Source of the DNA: Desulfovibrio fairfieldensis
GTDB lineage: Bacteria > Desulfobacterota > Desulfovibrionia > Desulfovibrionales > Desulfovibrionaceae
Reading direction: 5' to 3'
Assembly: GCF_001553605.1 (NCBI RefSeq)
Contig: NZ_CP014229.1
Span: 2,012,501-2,076,500 of the forward strand
Length of the DNA stretch: 64,000 bases
Positions within the stretch are counted from its first letter, which is position 1; each line of letters starts with the position of its first letter. Shown piece by piece: positions 52,990 through 61,117 of this stretch. The notes under the pieces are model-generated. The model was not told the DNA's origin and ran no database searches. It worked only from the letters and a program-made list of their open reading frames with translations. Position numbers and translations under genes: made by a program.

Positions 52990-53523
52990 ATCGCTTGCTT
53001 GCCCTCCCCTGTTTCCACCCGGAACAAGATCGTCATAGCCTATTTGGGCTGTTTTGTCTGCCGCGGGGCGGGAGGTCCGCAGGGTAGGTGAATGGACAGG
53101 ATAAACATCTTTTGTGTCCAGGTGAAGAAAAAAATTTCTTCTACCTAAAAAGAGGTCATAGCCTATAATGGTTGGGCCATCGCTTGTAAGCCGTTACAGC
53201 ACGCTTCAAACTCACGAGATTCAGCCGGAACTAACAAACACTCATTACGATTTTGTTTGCTTCTCAATACGATGCATCGTTTATCGAATTTCCATAGATA
53301 ATAATTTTCCTGTCCTCACAGGTAGTAACTTTAGGTATCATCTCAAATTGTATATATATAAAATCAGTATCAAGATATATGTCATAAGTAATATAAATTA
53401 TTTTAATGTACTGTTATGTCTGCATATTCTATATCTTACTTTTTGCTAAAAATCTTAATCACATGAATAGTGAATAGTAACTATAAATGAAAAAGGATTA
53501 CTGCTGCCAATGTTTCCTGGCTC
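52990..53523. other. AT-rich intergenic region, edge of a compositional island
   Basis: GC content falls sharply from about 53100, and the part 53280-53460 is very AT-rich. AGGTGAAGAAA/TTTCTTCTACCT (53121-53146) is a terminator-like hairpin. TCATAGCCTAT occurs twice (53033-53043 and 53157-53167). An open frame at 53168-53449 (93 codons) lacks a good ribosome site and recognisable features and is not called. Otherwise I see no gene. Confidence 0.6.
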
Positions 53524-55125
53524 TCACTCATAAATACGCCGCCATACCATTGGCTTGCCGTTTTCTTCAATGCCTATGTAGGCTACATCGTTTAGATTTG
53601 TGACGCCCGGTATATGCAGAGAGGCTTTGCCGTCTGTTGTAGTCGGCGTGGAAGCCGGCGCATAACGTGCGACAACGGCAGACATGGACGTTGTTTCTTT
53701 AAGCGGCAAGAAGTAACGCAAAACTGCTTGAATAGTGCTTGATACGGTTTGTCTGTGCGCTATGGCGGCAACATGCACTGTTCCGGATGGAAGATTATCC
53801 AGATACACCATGTTGCTGATAACAAGGCCATAAATGCCGGAAGTCCCTTCCACGTTCAGCAGAGCAGCTTTGTTCCAGGGAATCATCTGATATTTTTGGG
53901 AATCAGCATATGCGTTTATTTCAATAATATCATAGGTGGGGAAAAAATATTTGTCGGTTTGAGGGTAATCAAACGATTCTGCTGTAACTGTTCCCTGCTT
54001 CATTGCCTGATTTCTCTTTGCAATAGCAGGCTGTGCCTGAATGAAGACGTGTGCTTCCATCAGCACGCTGGATAGAAGAACGAGACAGAAAGCAGCATAG
54101 AGCAGCTTTTGGCAAACATCTTTCAGATTTAAAGCCGCAATAAATGTAAAACAACAACATGCCGTGTAAAAGAATGTGGCGGACATGGCTCTATAGGGAG
54201 TGGATGGACTGAAAATAAAGGCAGCAAGACTAGCTTGTGCCATAAGAAAAAATACAAAGCCCGGCAAAAAAGTTGCAATCTTTATCCTGTCCTGACGGTA
54301 CAGCAACCAGATACAGACGAGAGCAACCAGTATGTAGGGCGACATTTCTAGCTGCTGTGAACTCCAGAAGATTAAAAATCTGTGAAAGGATTCAAATGAA
54401 AAGGCGGGGATTTTCTCCATGCCGCCAAGTTGTGCAAGGCGCACTGCGTTGGCAGGGGCTGTCATCATAAGCAGCCAGCCGGACACTGCCCCGATGATTC
54501 CGGCAGCAGCCCAAGCTGGAACTATTTTAAGAGTACGAAAGCGGTAGATAGTCGCACCCAGGGCTGCAAGGATTGCCAGCATGCCCACATTCTCGTTGCT
54601 GCAACCTGCCAATAAGCCCGCGAGGGCAAAAACTGAGCCGCCAGCACGGTGATAATTCTTTTTGTCGATCCAAAAGCGGTATGGCACCAGAAATGCCGTG
54701 GCGAAAAACAGGCTGTAACCGTAATCGGCTGTGCCGGTACGCCAGAAGTAAACTGTTCCGAATGCGGGTAAAGCGAACCAGAGCAACCCTGCCAAGGTTA
54801 TCAAATGCCATGCCCGTATTTTATCGCGCCATTGAGCGCCCAATGTCAGCAGTACCCCGGAAAGAACAAGGCCAAGAAATATAAGGGGAGTGAGAAGGGG
54901 ATGCAGCCACGATGGGCCATGCAACAGCACTCTTGCCATGAAATGGCCGATGAACTTCCCGCTCCAAGTAAGGTGTTCTTGGACTTGAGCTTTGAAAATA
55001 TCTGACAGACCTGAACCGCCTGCTCCATATCCAAAATCATCGAATACCAATGGAGTCATGGCGCAAAAGAATGATATTGTGCAAAATATAAAAATAGATG
55101 CAATGACTACACTGGATTTATTCAT
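53524..55125 (-). CDS. Multispanning membrane protein, DUF6056 / glycosyltransferase-like
   Basis: This 533-aa protein has about ten to twelve hydrophobic helices in the first 380 residues and a soluble C-terminal domain. Near the start the acidic pair in 'LVFDDFGYGAGG' lies just after helix 1, and 'YFWRTGTADYGYSLFFATAF' follows. Both are typical of GT-C-like enzymes such as DUF6056 and GtrII-type O-antigen modifiers, which use lipid-linked sugars in the membrane. The substrate is unknown. Its base composition is well below that of neighbours, suggesting transfer. It is divergent from the XRE regulator. Confidence 0.7.
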   Translation of the reverse strand: MNKSSVVIASIFIFCTISFFCAMTPLVFDDFGYGAGGSGLSDIFKAQVQEHLTWSGKFIGHFMARVLLHGPSWLHPLLTPLIFLGLVLSGVLLTLGAQWRDKIRAWHLITLAGLLWFALPAFGTVYFWRTGTADYGYSLFFATAFLVPYRFWIDKKNYHRAGGSVFALAGLLAGCSNENVGMLAILAALGATIYRFRTLKIVPAWAAAGIIGAVSGWLLMMTAPANAVRLAQLGGMEKIPAFSFESFHRFLIFWSSQQLEMSPYILVALVCIWLLYRQDRIKIATFLPGFVFFLMAQASLAAFIFSPSTPYRAMSATFFYTACCCFTFIAALNLKDVCQKLLYAAFCLVLLSSVLMEAHVFIQAQPAIAKRNQAMKQGTVTAESFDYPQTDKYFFPTYDIIEINAYADSQKYQMIPWNKAALLNVEGTSGIYGLVISNMVYLDNLPSGTVHVAAIAHRQTVSSTIQAVLRYFLPLKETTSMSAVVARYAPASTPTTTDGKASLHIPGVTNLNDVAYIGIEENGKPMVWRRIYE

Positions 55126-55215
55126 TTTAATGCCTAACTGCGATATTTAGTTCTTGAAAGAGAGAGTTACTATCCGCTTGGGTATGGTTTTATCCTCCCC
55201 AAATTCGATATTTTA

Positions 55216-55236
55216 GTACCGTTTTTGATTCGGTAC
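55216..55236. promoter_or_regulatory. Inverted repeat in divergent promoter, possible XRE operator
   Basis: GTACCG-TTTTTGATT-CGGTAC has perfect six-base arms midway between the membrane protein gene (-) and the XRE gene (+). It is a natural candidate for autoregulation by the adjacent helix-turn-helix protein. Another looser inverted repeat (TTGGG...CCCCAA) lies at about 55178-55202. Confidence 0.45.
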
Positions 55237-55279
55237 GAAAGTATCGGATTTATGTCAAGGCATTGTGTAACCTGACAGG

Positions 55280-55540
55280 ATGAAAAACTGTCCTAATCTC
55301 TTGGAAGCCTTGGCTATTACCGTTGAAGCAATACGGAAGGAACGCAAGCTGACGAAGCTGGCGGTAGCCAGCGATGCAGAGCTGCAAGACTGCTATGTGA
55401 GAGGGATAACAAAGGGGAGAAGGAACCCAACGATTACCGCTTTATATGCGATTTGCGAGGCTCTGAAGGTGTCACCGGTTGAGTTCTTCAGGAGAGTGGA
55501 AGAAGAAAGAGCGAATTTGGAGAAGTCTGGAAAGGAATAA
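55280..55540 (+). CDS. Small XRE-family helix-turn-helix regulator
   Basis: This 86-aa protein is a single helix-turn-helix of the Cro/CI type. Helices 2-3 are 'LTKLAVASDAELQDCYVRGI' followed by 'KGRRNPTITALYAICEAL', ending with a short charged tail. It probably binds as a dimer to operators such as the inverted repeat at 55216-55236 and may control itself and the divergent membrane protein gene. Its codon use and AT content match the island, not the host-like flanks. It could be a remnant of a mobile element, but no integrase or att site was found. Confidence 0.82.
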   Translation: MKNCPNLLEALAITVEAIRKERKLTKLAVASDAELQDCYVRGITKGRRNPTITALYAICEALKVSPVEFFRRVEEERANLEKSGKE

Positions 55541-55582
55541 ATTCCGTAGCGGCCATAACAGGCTTGACAAAGGATAAAAAAG

Positions 55583-55605
55583 CGGTGGACGAAGCTCATC
55601 CACCG
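55583..55605. terminator. Hairpins after the XRE gene
   Basis: CGGTGGA/TCCACCG makes a seven-base stem at 55583-55605. A second hairpin, CAACCTT/AAGGTTG, lies at 55642-55659. Either may stop transcription from the XRE gene (+) or mgtE (-). No T-run follows directly, so the assignment is weak. Confidence 0.4.
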
Positions 55606-55744
55606 ATAAGTATAACAGAGCCTAAAAAAATACTCTTGCGTCAACCTTCCTGTAAGGTTGCGGTTAGTTATAAAATCGCCTTTTCCGCGTGGATGGCGTT
55701 CTCAGCGCGTTTTTGATGTTCGCCTATGCCGACGGCGCGGAATT

Positions 55745-57139
55745 TCAGAAAATGAACAGCGTCGCCAGACCAAGAAAAATAAAGAAGCCCGCGCCGTCGG
55801 TAATGGTCGTCAGGAAGATGCTGGAAGCCTGGGCCGGGTCACGGCCCACGGCGCGGAAAATCAGCGGAATGGAACCCCCGGCCACCGCGCCCAGAATCAT
55901 GTCGCAGAGCAGCGCGCCGCCCATGACCGCGCCCACCAGGTGGTTGCCCGTGAACCACCAGGCCCCCAGAAAGGCAGTGACAGCCATGAACAAGCCGGTG
56001 ACGATGCCGATCTTGCCCTCGCGCAGCACGGCCATCCAGGCTTTTTTCTGGTCAAAACGGTCTGTCGCCAACTGGCGGATCATCACGGCCAGAGCCTGCT
56101 GGCCGGTATTGCCCGCCTGGTTGGCGACCATGGGCATGAGCACGGCCAGCACGGCCATCTGGGCGATGGTGCCCTCGAACATGTAGACCACCGAGGCCGA
56201 AAGCGCGGAATTGAACAGATTGACCATCAGCCAGGGCAGGCGCTTGCGGACGCTTTCCGTCCAAGGCGTATCCACGCTTTCCTCGGGGTCCGCGCCCACC
56301 ATGCCGAGCATGTCGGCGCTGGCCTCCTCGTGCATGATGTCCATGATGTCGTCATAGGTGACCACGCCCATGATATGTCCCTCGTAATCCACCACGGGCA
56401 TGGCCAGAAAATTGTAGTGTGAAAGCAGGCTGGCGACTTCGCGTTTGTCCGTGTCGTAGGTCACGCTGATAACGCTCTGCCCGGCCGCGGCGTCGCCCAC
56501 GATGGTGCCGGGGCGGGCCAGCATCAGGTCGCGCAGGGAAAGCACGCCCACCAGCACGTCCTTTTCGTCCACCACATAGCCGTAATAGGGGCTCTCCTTG
56601 TCGTCCTCCATCTCGCGCCGGATGTGGGCAATCGCCTCATCCACCGTAAGAGCCTTCTCCAGCAGGATCAACTCGGTGTTCATGGCACCGGCCGCGGAAT
56701 CCGGGTCGAAATTGAGCAGATTGCGCAATTCCTCGGAATCTTCCTTGGTCAGCTTTTCCAGCAGGACGTCGCGGTGCTCCTCATCCAGTTCGTCCAGCAC
56801 GTCGGCGGCGTCGTCCGGCGCCATTTCGGCGATGATCTGGGCGGCCACGTCGGCGTCCAGATTTTCCAGCACGTCCACGGCCACGTTGCCGTCCAGCTCG
56901 GCCAGGGCCTCGGCGGCATCCTCGGTGGTCATGTGGCGCAGGGCGCAGACCTGCTTTTCCAGGCTCAGATTTTCCAGATGATCAGCCATGTCCGCCGGAT
57001 GGACGAACTCGGCCTCGTCGCCCACCTCCCGGCAGATCTCGGGCATGCTGATGCCGTGCGCGTCGCCGCTCTCCGATGCGTCCGGGCTTTCATCCACGAC
57101 ACGGGAGGGGCGGATTTCGTCGTTACGATCGTCAGCCAT
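55745..57139 (-). CDS. mgtE: Magnesium transporter MgtE
   Basis: This 464-aa channel/transporter has the classic plan. A cytoplasmic N domain of repeated acidic helices ('EMAPDDAADVLDELDEEHRD') covers about 45-165. Two CBS domains cover about 170-300 ('YYGYVVDEKDVLVGVLSLRD', 'HYNFLAMPVVDYEGHIMGVV'). Five membrane helices lie from about 320 to the end, including 'PMVANQAGNTGQQALAVMIR' of the pore. Mg2+ binding to the cytoplasmic part closes the channel. The ATG at 57139 gives the standard start; the frame is open to 57325 through unrelated Arg/Ser-rich sequence. No M-box leader is recognisable upstream. Confidence 0.92.
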   Translation of the reverse strand: MADDRNDEIRPSRVVDESPDASESGDAHGISMPEICREVGDEAEFVHPADMADHLENLSLEKQVCALRHMTTEDAAEALAELDGNVAVDVLENLDADVAAQIIAEMAPDDAADVLDELDEEHRDVLLEKLTKEDSEELRNLLNFDPDSAAGAMNTELILLEKALTVDEAIAHIRREMEDDKESPYYGYVVDEKDVLVGVLSLRDLMLARPGTIVGDAAAGQSVISVTYDTDKREVASLLSHYNFLAMPVVDYEGHIMGVVTYDDIMDIMHEEASADMLGMVGADPEESVDTPWTESVRKRLPWLMVNLFNSALSASVVYMFEGTIAQMAVLAVLMPMVANQAGNTGQQALAVMIRQLATDRFDQKKAWMAVLREGKIGIVTGLFMAVTAFLGAWWFTGNHLVGAVMGGALLCDMILGAVAGGSIPLIFRAVGRDPAQASSIFLTTITDGAGFFIFLGLATLFIF

Positions 57140-57487
57140 GAGCAAGCCTTTTGCAGGATACGGAACAATGAAACATGACGGCACGCCGCCGGATGAAGGC
57201 GGCGCAAGACTACCGCGACTGTATGACGCGGCCGTGCCGGACAGGAGACGGGTCCGGGACCGCGCTACGGCTTCGCGCGTATGTGAAAAAGCTCCCAATG
57301 CGGCCCGCAACTTGACGCGCGCCACAGGGCATTCTATCTACTTCAGAGCCCCCGGACCGGCTGTGCGCCCGTTCGGCGCGCCACGGTTCCGCACGCCTTC
57401 ATGCCGCGTGCCCGGTTCCGGCGCAGGCGCGGCGGACGCGCGCGGGCGCTTTTCGTTTAGCACGCGCATGAAGTGGGGACAAGCGCA
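57140..57487. other. 348-base divergent promoter region between mgtE and nadC
   Basis: No gene is supported. On the plus strand a good promoter is present (57312-57340). On the minus strand no clear mgtE promoter or magnesium riboswitch was recognised. The rest is GC-rich, without repeats matching the families listed elsewhere. Confidence 0.5.
57312..57340 (+). promoter_or_regulatory. Promoter candidate for the nadCAB operon
   Basis: TTGACG (57312-57317) and TATCTA (57335-57340) are separated by exactly 17 bases. This would give a leader of about 140 bases before the nadC start. Confidence 0.55.
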
Positions 57488-58360
57488 ATGTTCACGCCCT
57501 GGGCCGCTTTTTTTTCTCCCGAAGGGGAACGGCTGCTGCAAGAATGTATTGATCTGGCCCTGGTTGAGGACGGGCCGGAGCTGACGGCCTTGGGGCTCTT
57601 CCCGCCGGAAGCGCGGATGCACGCCGCCATCCGCGCCAAAGAGGACACTCTGGTGGTAGGCCTGCCCGTTATCGGCGCGGTGTTCAAGGCCCTGGACGTC
57701 CCCTTTCGCTGGCAGGCTTCGGCAGGGGAAGGCTCGCACGTGCCGTCCATGACCGAGGTGGCCCGCATCGCGGCTCCGGCCGTAGCCATGCTCAAGGCGG
57801 AACGGGTCATCCTCAATTTCATCACCCATCTTTCGGGCATCGCCAACCTCACGGCCCGCTACGTGCGCGAACTGGATGGCACGGGCGTGCGCCTGCTGGA
57901 TACGCGCAAAACCACGCCCGGCCTGCGCTGGCCCGAAAAATACGCGGTACAGGCGGGCGGCGGCGTGAATCACCGCAAAAATCTCGCGGAAATGCTCATG
58001 CTCAAAGATAACCACATCGACGCGGCCGGTTCCATCACCGCAGCCGTAGCCAAATTGCGCGCCCGCTACCGGCCCTGCCCGCCCGTGGAGGTGGAATGCC
58101 GAACTCTGGAGCATGTGCGCGAGGCCGTGGCGGCCGGGGCCGAGCGGATCATGATGGACAATATGGAAGCCCCGCGGCTGAGCCAGGCCCTGGCCCTGGT
58201 GCCGCCGGACATTGAAGCCGAAGTCAGCGGCGGCGTGCGCCTGGAGACCATCCGCGCCATCGCCCTGACCGGGCCGCGCCGCCCGGATTTCATTTCCGTG
58301 GGTCGCCTCACCCACTCAGCCGTGGCCGCGGATTTCAGCATGACCCTGATTCCGGCCTGA
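57488..58360 (+). CDS. nadC: Nicotinate-nucleotide pyrophosphorylase (carboxylating), NadC
   Basis: Quinolinate phosphoribosyltransferase of 290 aa: quinolinate + PRPP gives nicotinate mononucleotide, CO2 and PPi. Family segments are 'LNFITHLSGIANLTARYV', 'LLDTRKTTPGLRWPEKYAV', 'GGGVNHRKNLAEMLMLKDNH', 'VEVECRTLEH', 'IMMDNMEAP' and 'VSGGVRLETIRAIAL'. All lie at normal spacing, so the enzyme should be active. The ATG at 57488 has GGGGAC upstream; an in-frame GTG at 57473 is less likely. It is first in the NAD operon nadC-nadA-nadB, an order that makes all de novo steps from aspartate. Confidence 0.93.
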   Translation: MFTPWAAFFSPEGERLLQECIDLALVEDGPELTALGLFPPEARMHAAIRAKEDTLVVGLPVIGAVFKALDVPFRWQASAGEGSHVPSMTEVARIAAPAVAMLKAERVILNFITHLSGIANLTARYVRELDGTGVRLLDTRKTTPGLRWPEKYAVQAGGGVNHRKNLAEMLMLKDNHIDAAGSITAAVAKLRARYRPCPPVEVECRTLEHVREAVAAGAERIMMDNMEAPRLSQALALVPPDIEAEVSGGVRLETIRAIALTGPRRPDFISVGRLTHSAVAADFSMTLIPA

Positions 58361-58436
58361 AAAGGTCCCGGACAACAAGGAATCGTTCCCAACCGGCGCG
58401 ACGCCGACACATATTCCCCTAATAACGGATCATACC

Positions 58437-59483
58437 ATGAACGACATCACCGCCGCCGTGGCGGCGCTTAAGGAACAACTGGGCGACAGGCTCTGCATCA
58501 TGGGCCATCATTATCAGAACGATGCGGTGGTGGCCCACTGCGACGTCACCGGCGACTCCCTGGAGTTGGCCCGCCGCGTGCCCGGCGTGGACGCGGAGCA
58601 CATTGTCTTCTGCGGAGTCTTTTTCATGGGCGAATCCGCGGCCCTGCTCGCCAAGCCGGGCCAGGCCGTGCATCTGCCCGAACCCGGCGCGGACTGCATG
58701 ATGTCCCTGATGACCCCGGCGGGTCTGGCCCGCCGCGTTCTGGAACAACTGACCGCCACGGGCCGCCGCATCGTGCCCCTGGCCTACGTCAACACCACCT
58801 TGGGGCTCAAGGCCGTGGTGGGAGAATACGGCGGCGCGGTCTGCACTTCGGCCAATGCGGAAACCATGCTGCGCTGGGCCCTGGACCAGGGCGACGGCGT
58901 GCTCTTTCTGCCGGACAAGCATCTGGGCCGCAACATGGCCAAAAAACTGGGGCTTGCGCCGGACCGGCAGCATATCCTGCGCCTTAACGGCCACGGCCTG
59001 ATCAATCCCGAAAGCCAGCCCCTGGAGCGTCCCCTGCTGCTCTGGCCCGGCTGTTGCGCCATCCACGCCCGGCTCAAGCCCGAACAGGCGGCTGCCGCGC
59101 GCGCGGCCCATCCGGGCTGCCGGGTGGTGGCCCACCCCGAATGCCGCCCGGAACTCATCGAGCGTTGCGACGCCGCCGGCTCCACCTCCTTTCTGATCAA
59201 GGAAGCCGCGCGCCTGGCTGAAGAAGCGCCCGGCTCCACCCTGGTCATCGGCACGGAAAACAATCTGGTGGACCGGCTGGCCGCCCGCCACAAAGGGCGT
59301 TGCCGTGTTCTTTCCCTGGGCCGGGCCATTTGTCCGGACATGGCCAAGGTGACGGAAGCGAAACTTTTGGCTACACTCACCGCCATTGCCCACGGAACGG
59401 CCGAGCCTCTCACCGTGGAGGCCGCGCTGTGCGGTCCCGCCCGCCGCTCCTTAACCCGCATGCTGGAGGTTTGCGGTCAATGA
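58437..59483 (+). CDS. nadA: Quinolinate synthase NadA
   Basis: This [4Fe-4S] enzyme of 348 aa condenses iminoaspartate with dihydroxyacetone phosphate to quinolinate. N-terminal 'IMGHHYQNDAVVAHCDVTGD' is the family start motif. 'FCGVFFMGESAALLA' follows. Likely cluster Cys lie in the first third (EPGADCMMSLM), in 'LLLWPGCCAIHARL' and in 'LGRAICPDMAKVTEAKLL'. The oxygen-sensitive cluster suits an anaerobe. The gap from nadC is 76 bases and to nadB only 10, so one transcript is expected. Confidence 0.93.
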   Translation: MNDITAAVAALKEQLGDRLCIMGHHYQNDAVVAHCDVTGDSLELARRVPGVDAEHIVFCGVFFMGESAALLAKPGQAVHLPEPGADCMMSLMTPAGLARRVLEQLTATGRRIVPLAYVNTTLGLKAVVGEYGGAVCTSANAETMLRWALDQGDGVLFLPDKHLGRNMAKKLGLAPDRQHILRLNGHGLINPESQPLERPLLLWPGCCAIHARLKPEQAAAARAAHPGCRVVAHPECRPELIERCDAAGSTSFLIKEAARLAEEAPGSTLVIGTENNLVDRLAARHKGRCRVLSLGRAICPDMAKVTEAKLLATLTAIAHGTAEPLTVEAALCGPARRSLTRMLEVCGQ

Positions 59484-59493
59484 GGACAGAGCT

Positions 59494-61098
59494 GTGACTC
59501 CCACCCGCCGCCATGTGCCCATCCTGATCATCGGCTCGGGCGTGGCCGGCTGCACCGCCGCCCTGACCCTGGCCGACGCCGGTTGTGACGTGCTGCTGCT
59601 CAACGCCGGAGATAATCTGGCCGACGGCAATTCGGAGCTGGCGCAGGGGGGAATCATCTATCGCGCGGCGCCCCGGCCCGACGATCCCGCCGACGACGAT
59701 GACGCCCGCGCCCTGGAAAAAGACATCCTGGTGGCCGGGCACAACTACAATTACCGCAAGGCCGTGCGCTGGCTCTGCCAACAAGGCCCGCTCTGCGTGG
59801 ACGAAGTGCTGATCAAACGCGCGGGCGTGCGGTTTGACCGCAATCCGGACGGCAGTTTCAACCTGACCCGCGAGGGCGGGCACTCGGCCCCGCGCATCCT
59901 GCACCGGGCCGACTACTCGGGCCGGGCGCTCATGGACGGGCTCACGGCCCAGGTGCTGGCCCATCCGCGCATCACTTGCCTGCATCGGCGCGCGGCCATC
60001 GACCTGCTGACCAGCCACCATCATGCCAAAAACGCGCAGTTCCGTTACGAAGTGGACAACCGCTGCCTGGGGGCCTATGTCCTCAATGAGGAAAGCGGCG
60101 AACCGGAAACCATTCTGGCCGACTGGACGGTGCTGGCCACCGGGGGCGTGGGCCAGGTCTTTCTGCACTCCACCAATGCGCCGGGCTGCGTGGGCACGGG
60201 CGTGTCCATGGCCTTCCGCGCGGGCGTGGATCTGGCGAATCTGGAATTCATGCAGTTCCATCCCACGGCCCTGTATGAGGAGCGCAGCAACCGCCGCCCC
60301 CTGATCACCGAAGCCATGCGCGGCGAGGGCGCGCGCCTGCTGGACGAAAAAGGCCGGGCCTTCATGCTCCGCCACGACAAACGCGGCGATCTGGCCCCGC
60401 GCGACGTGGTGGCCCAGGCCATGATGGAGGAAATGCTGCACAGCGGCGCGCCCTGCCTGTTCCTGGACGTGAGCGGCGTCAAGCAGGACCTGCCCACCCG
60501 TTTCCCCACAGTGTTCGAGCAGTGCCGGGAGGCGGGGCTGGACATTCGCAAGGAACCCATCCCGGTGGTGCCCGCCGCGCATTATTTCTGCGGCGGCGTG
60601 CTCACCGACACGCGGGGCCGCACCTCCATGCGCGGCCTGTACGCCATCGGCGAATGCGCCTGCACCGGCCTGCACGGGGCCAATCGCCTGGCCAGCACCT
60701 CATTGCTGGAAGCCTTGGTCTGGGGGGTGAGCTGCGGGAAGGATCTGGCGCGCCGCGCCGCAAGCGGCGGCATGCCCACGGGTCTGGCCGCCGCCATTCC
60801 GGACTGGCAGCACGAAGGCGACGAACGCCACGACGATCCGGCCCTGGTGGCCCAGGACTGGGCCAATATCCGCAACACCATGTGGAACTACGTGGGCATT
60901 TCGCGCACCGACGCGCGCCTGCGCCGGGCCTTTGAGGATATGCGCGACCTTGTGCGCCATATCCATGATTTCTACAAACGCACCCGCATTTCCCGACGTC
61001 TGGTGGATCTTTTCCACGGCTCGCAGACGGCCTATGTCATTACCCAGGCGGCCATGCGCAACCCTGTAAGTCTGGGCTGCCACCACCGGGTGGACTGA
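59494..61098 (+). CDS. nadB: L-aspartate oxidase NadB
   Basis: This FAD enzyme of 534 aa oxidises aspartate to iminoaspartate for NadA. The dinucleotide motif is 'ILIIGSGVAGCTAALTLAD'. 'NSELAQGGIIYR' and 'EFMQFHPTALYEERSNRRPL' are typical of NadB. The C-terminal FAD segment 'GLHGANRLASTSLLEALVWG' and a helical cap (about 440-534) are complete. The start is GTG at 59494 with GAGGA seven bases upstream. In anaerobes fumarate is the probable electron acceptor instead of oxygen. It is last of the NAD genes in the operon. Confidence 0.93.
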   Translation: MTPTRRHVPILIIGSGVAGCTAALTLADAGCDVLLLNAGDNLADGNSELAQGGIIYRAAPRPDDPADDDDARALEKDILVAGHNYNYRKAVRWLCQQGPLCVDEVLIKRAGVRFDRNPDGSFNLTREGGHSAPRILHRADYSGRALMDGLTAQVLAHPRITCLHRRAAIDLLTSHHHAKNAQFRYEVDNRCLGAYVLNEESGEPETILADWTVLATGGVGQVFLHSTNAPGCVGTGVSMAFRAGVDLANLEFMQFHPTALYEERSNRRPLITEAMRGEGARLLDEKGRAFMLRHDKRGDLAPRDVVAQAMMEEMLHSGAPCLFLDVSGVKQDLPTRFPTVFEQCREAGLDIRKEPIPVVPAAHYFCGGVLTDTRGRTSMRGLYAIGECACTGLHGANRLASTSLLEALVWGVSCGKDLARRAASGGMPTGLAAAIPDWQHEGDERHDDPALVAQDWANIRNTMWNYVGISRTDARLRRAFEDMRDLVRHIHDFYKRTRISRRLVDLFHGSQTAYVITQAAMRNPVSLGCHHRVD

Positions 61099-61117
61099 GC
61101 CGAAGGAAAAAACAAGC

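Noticed and set aside
53168-53449. A 93-codon open frame in the AT-rich patch
   Set aside because: There is no good ribosome site and the sequence is Ile/Tyr-rich, as expected from translating AT-rich non-coding DNA. It is mentioned in the region note only.
52990-55744. A tRNA-associated integrated element with att sites
   Set aside because: No tRNA, integrase or convincing flanking direct repeats were found. The 11-base TCATAGCCTAT pair lies on one side only.
57140-57487. A magnesium (M-box) riboswitch upstream of mgtE
   Set aside because: No matching conserved blocks were seen, and the leader before the mgtE ATG looks unstructured apart from general GC richness.
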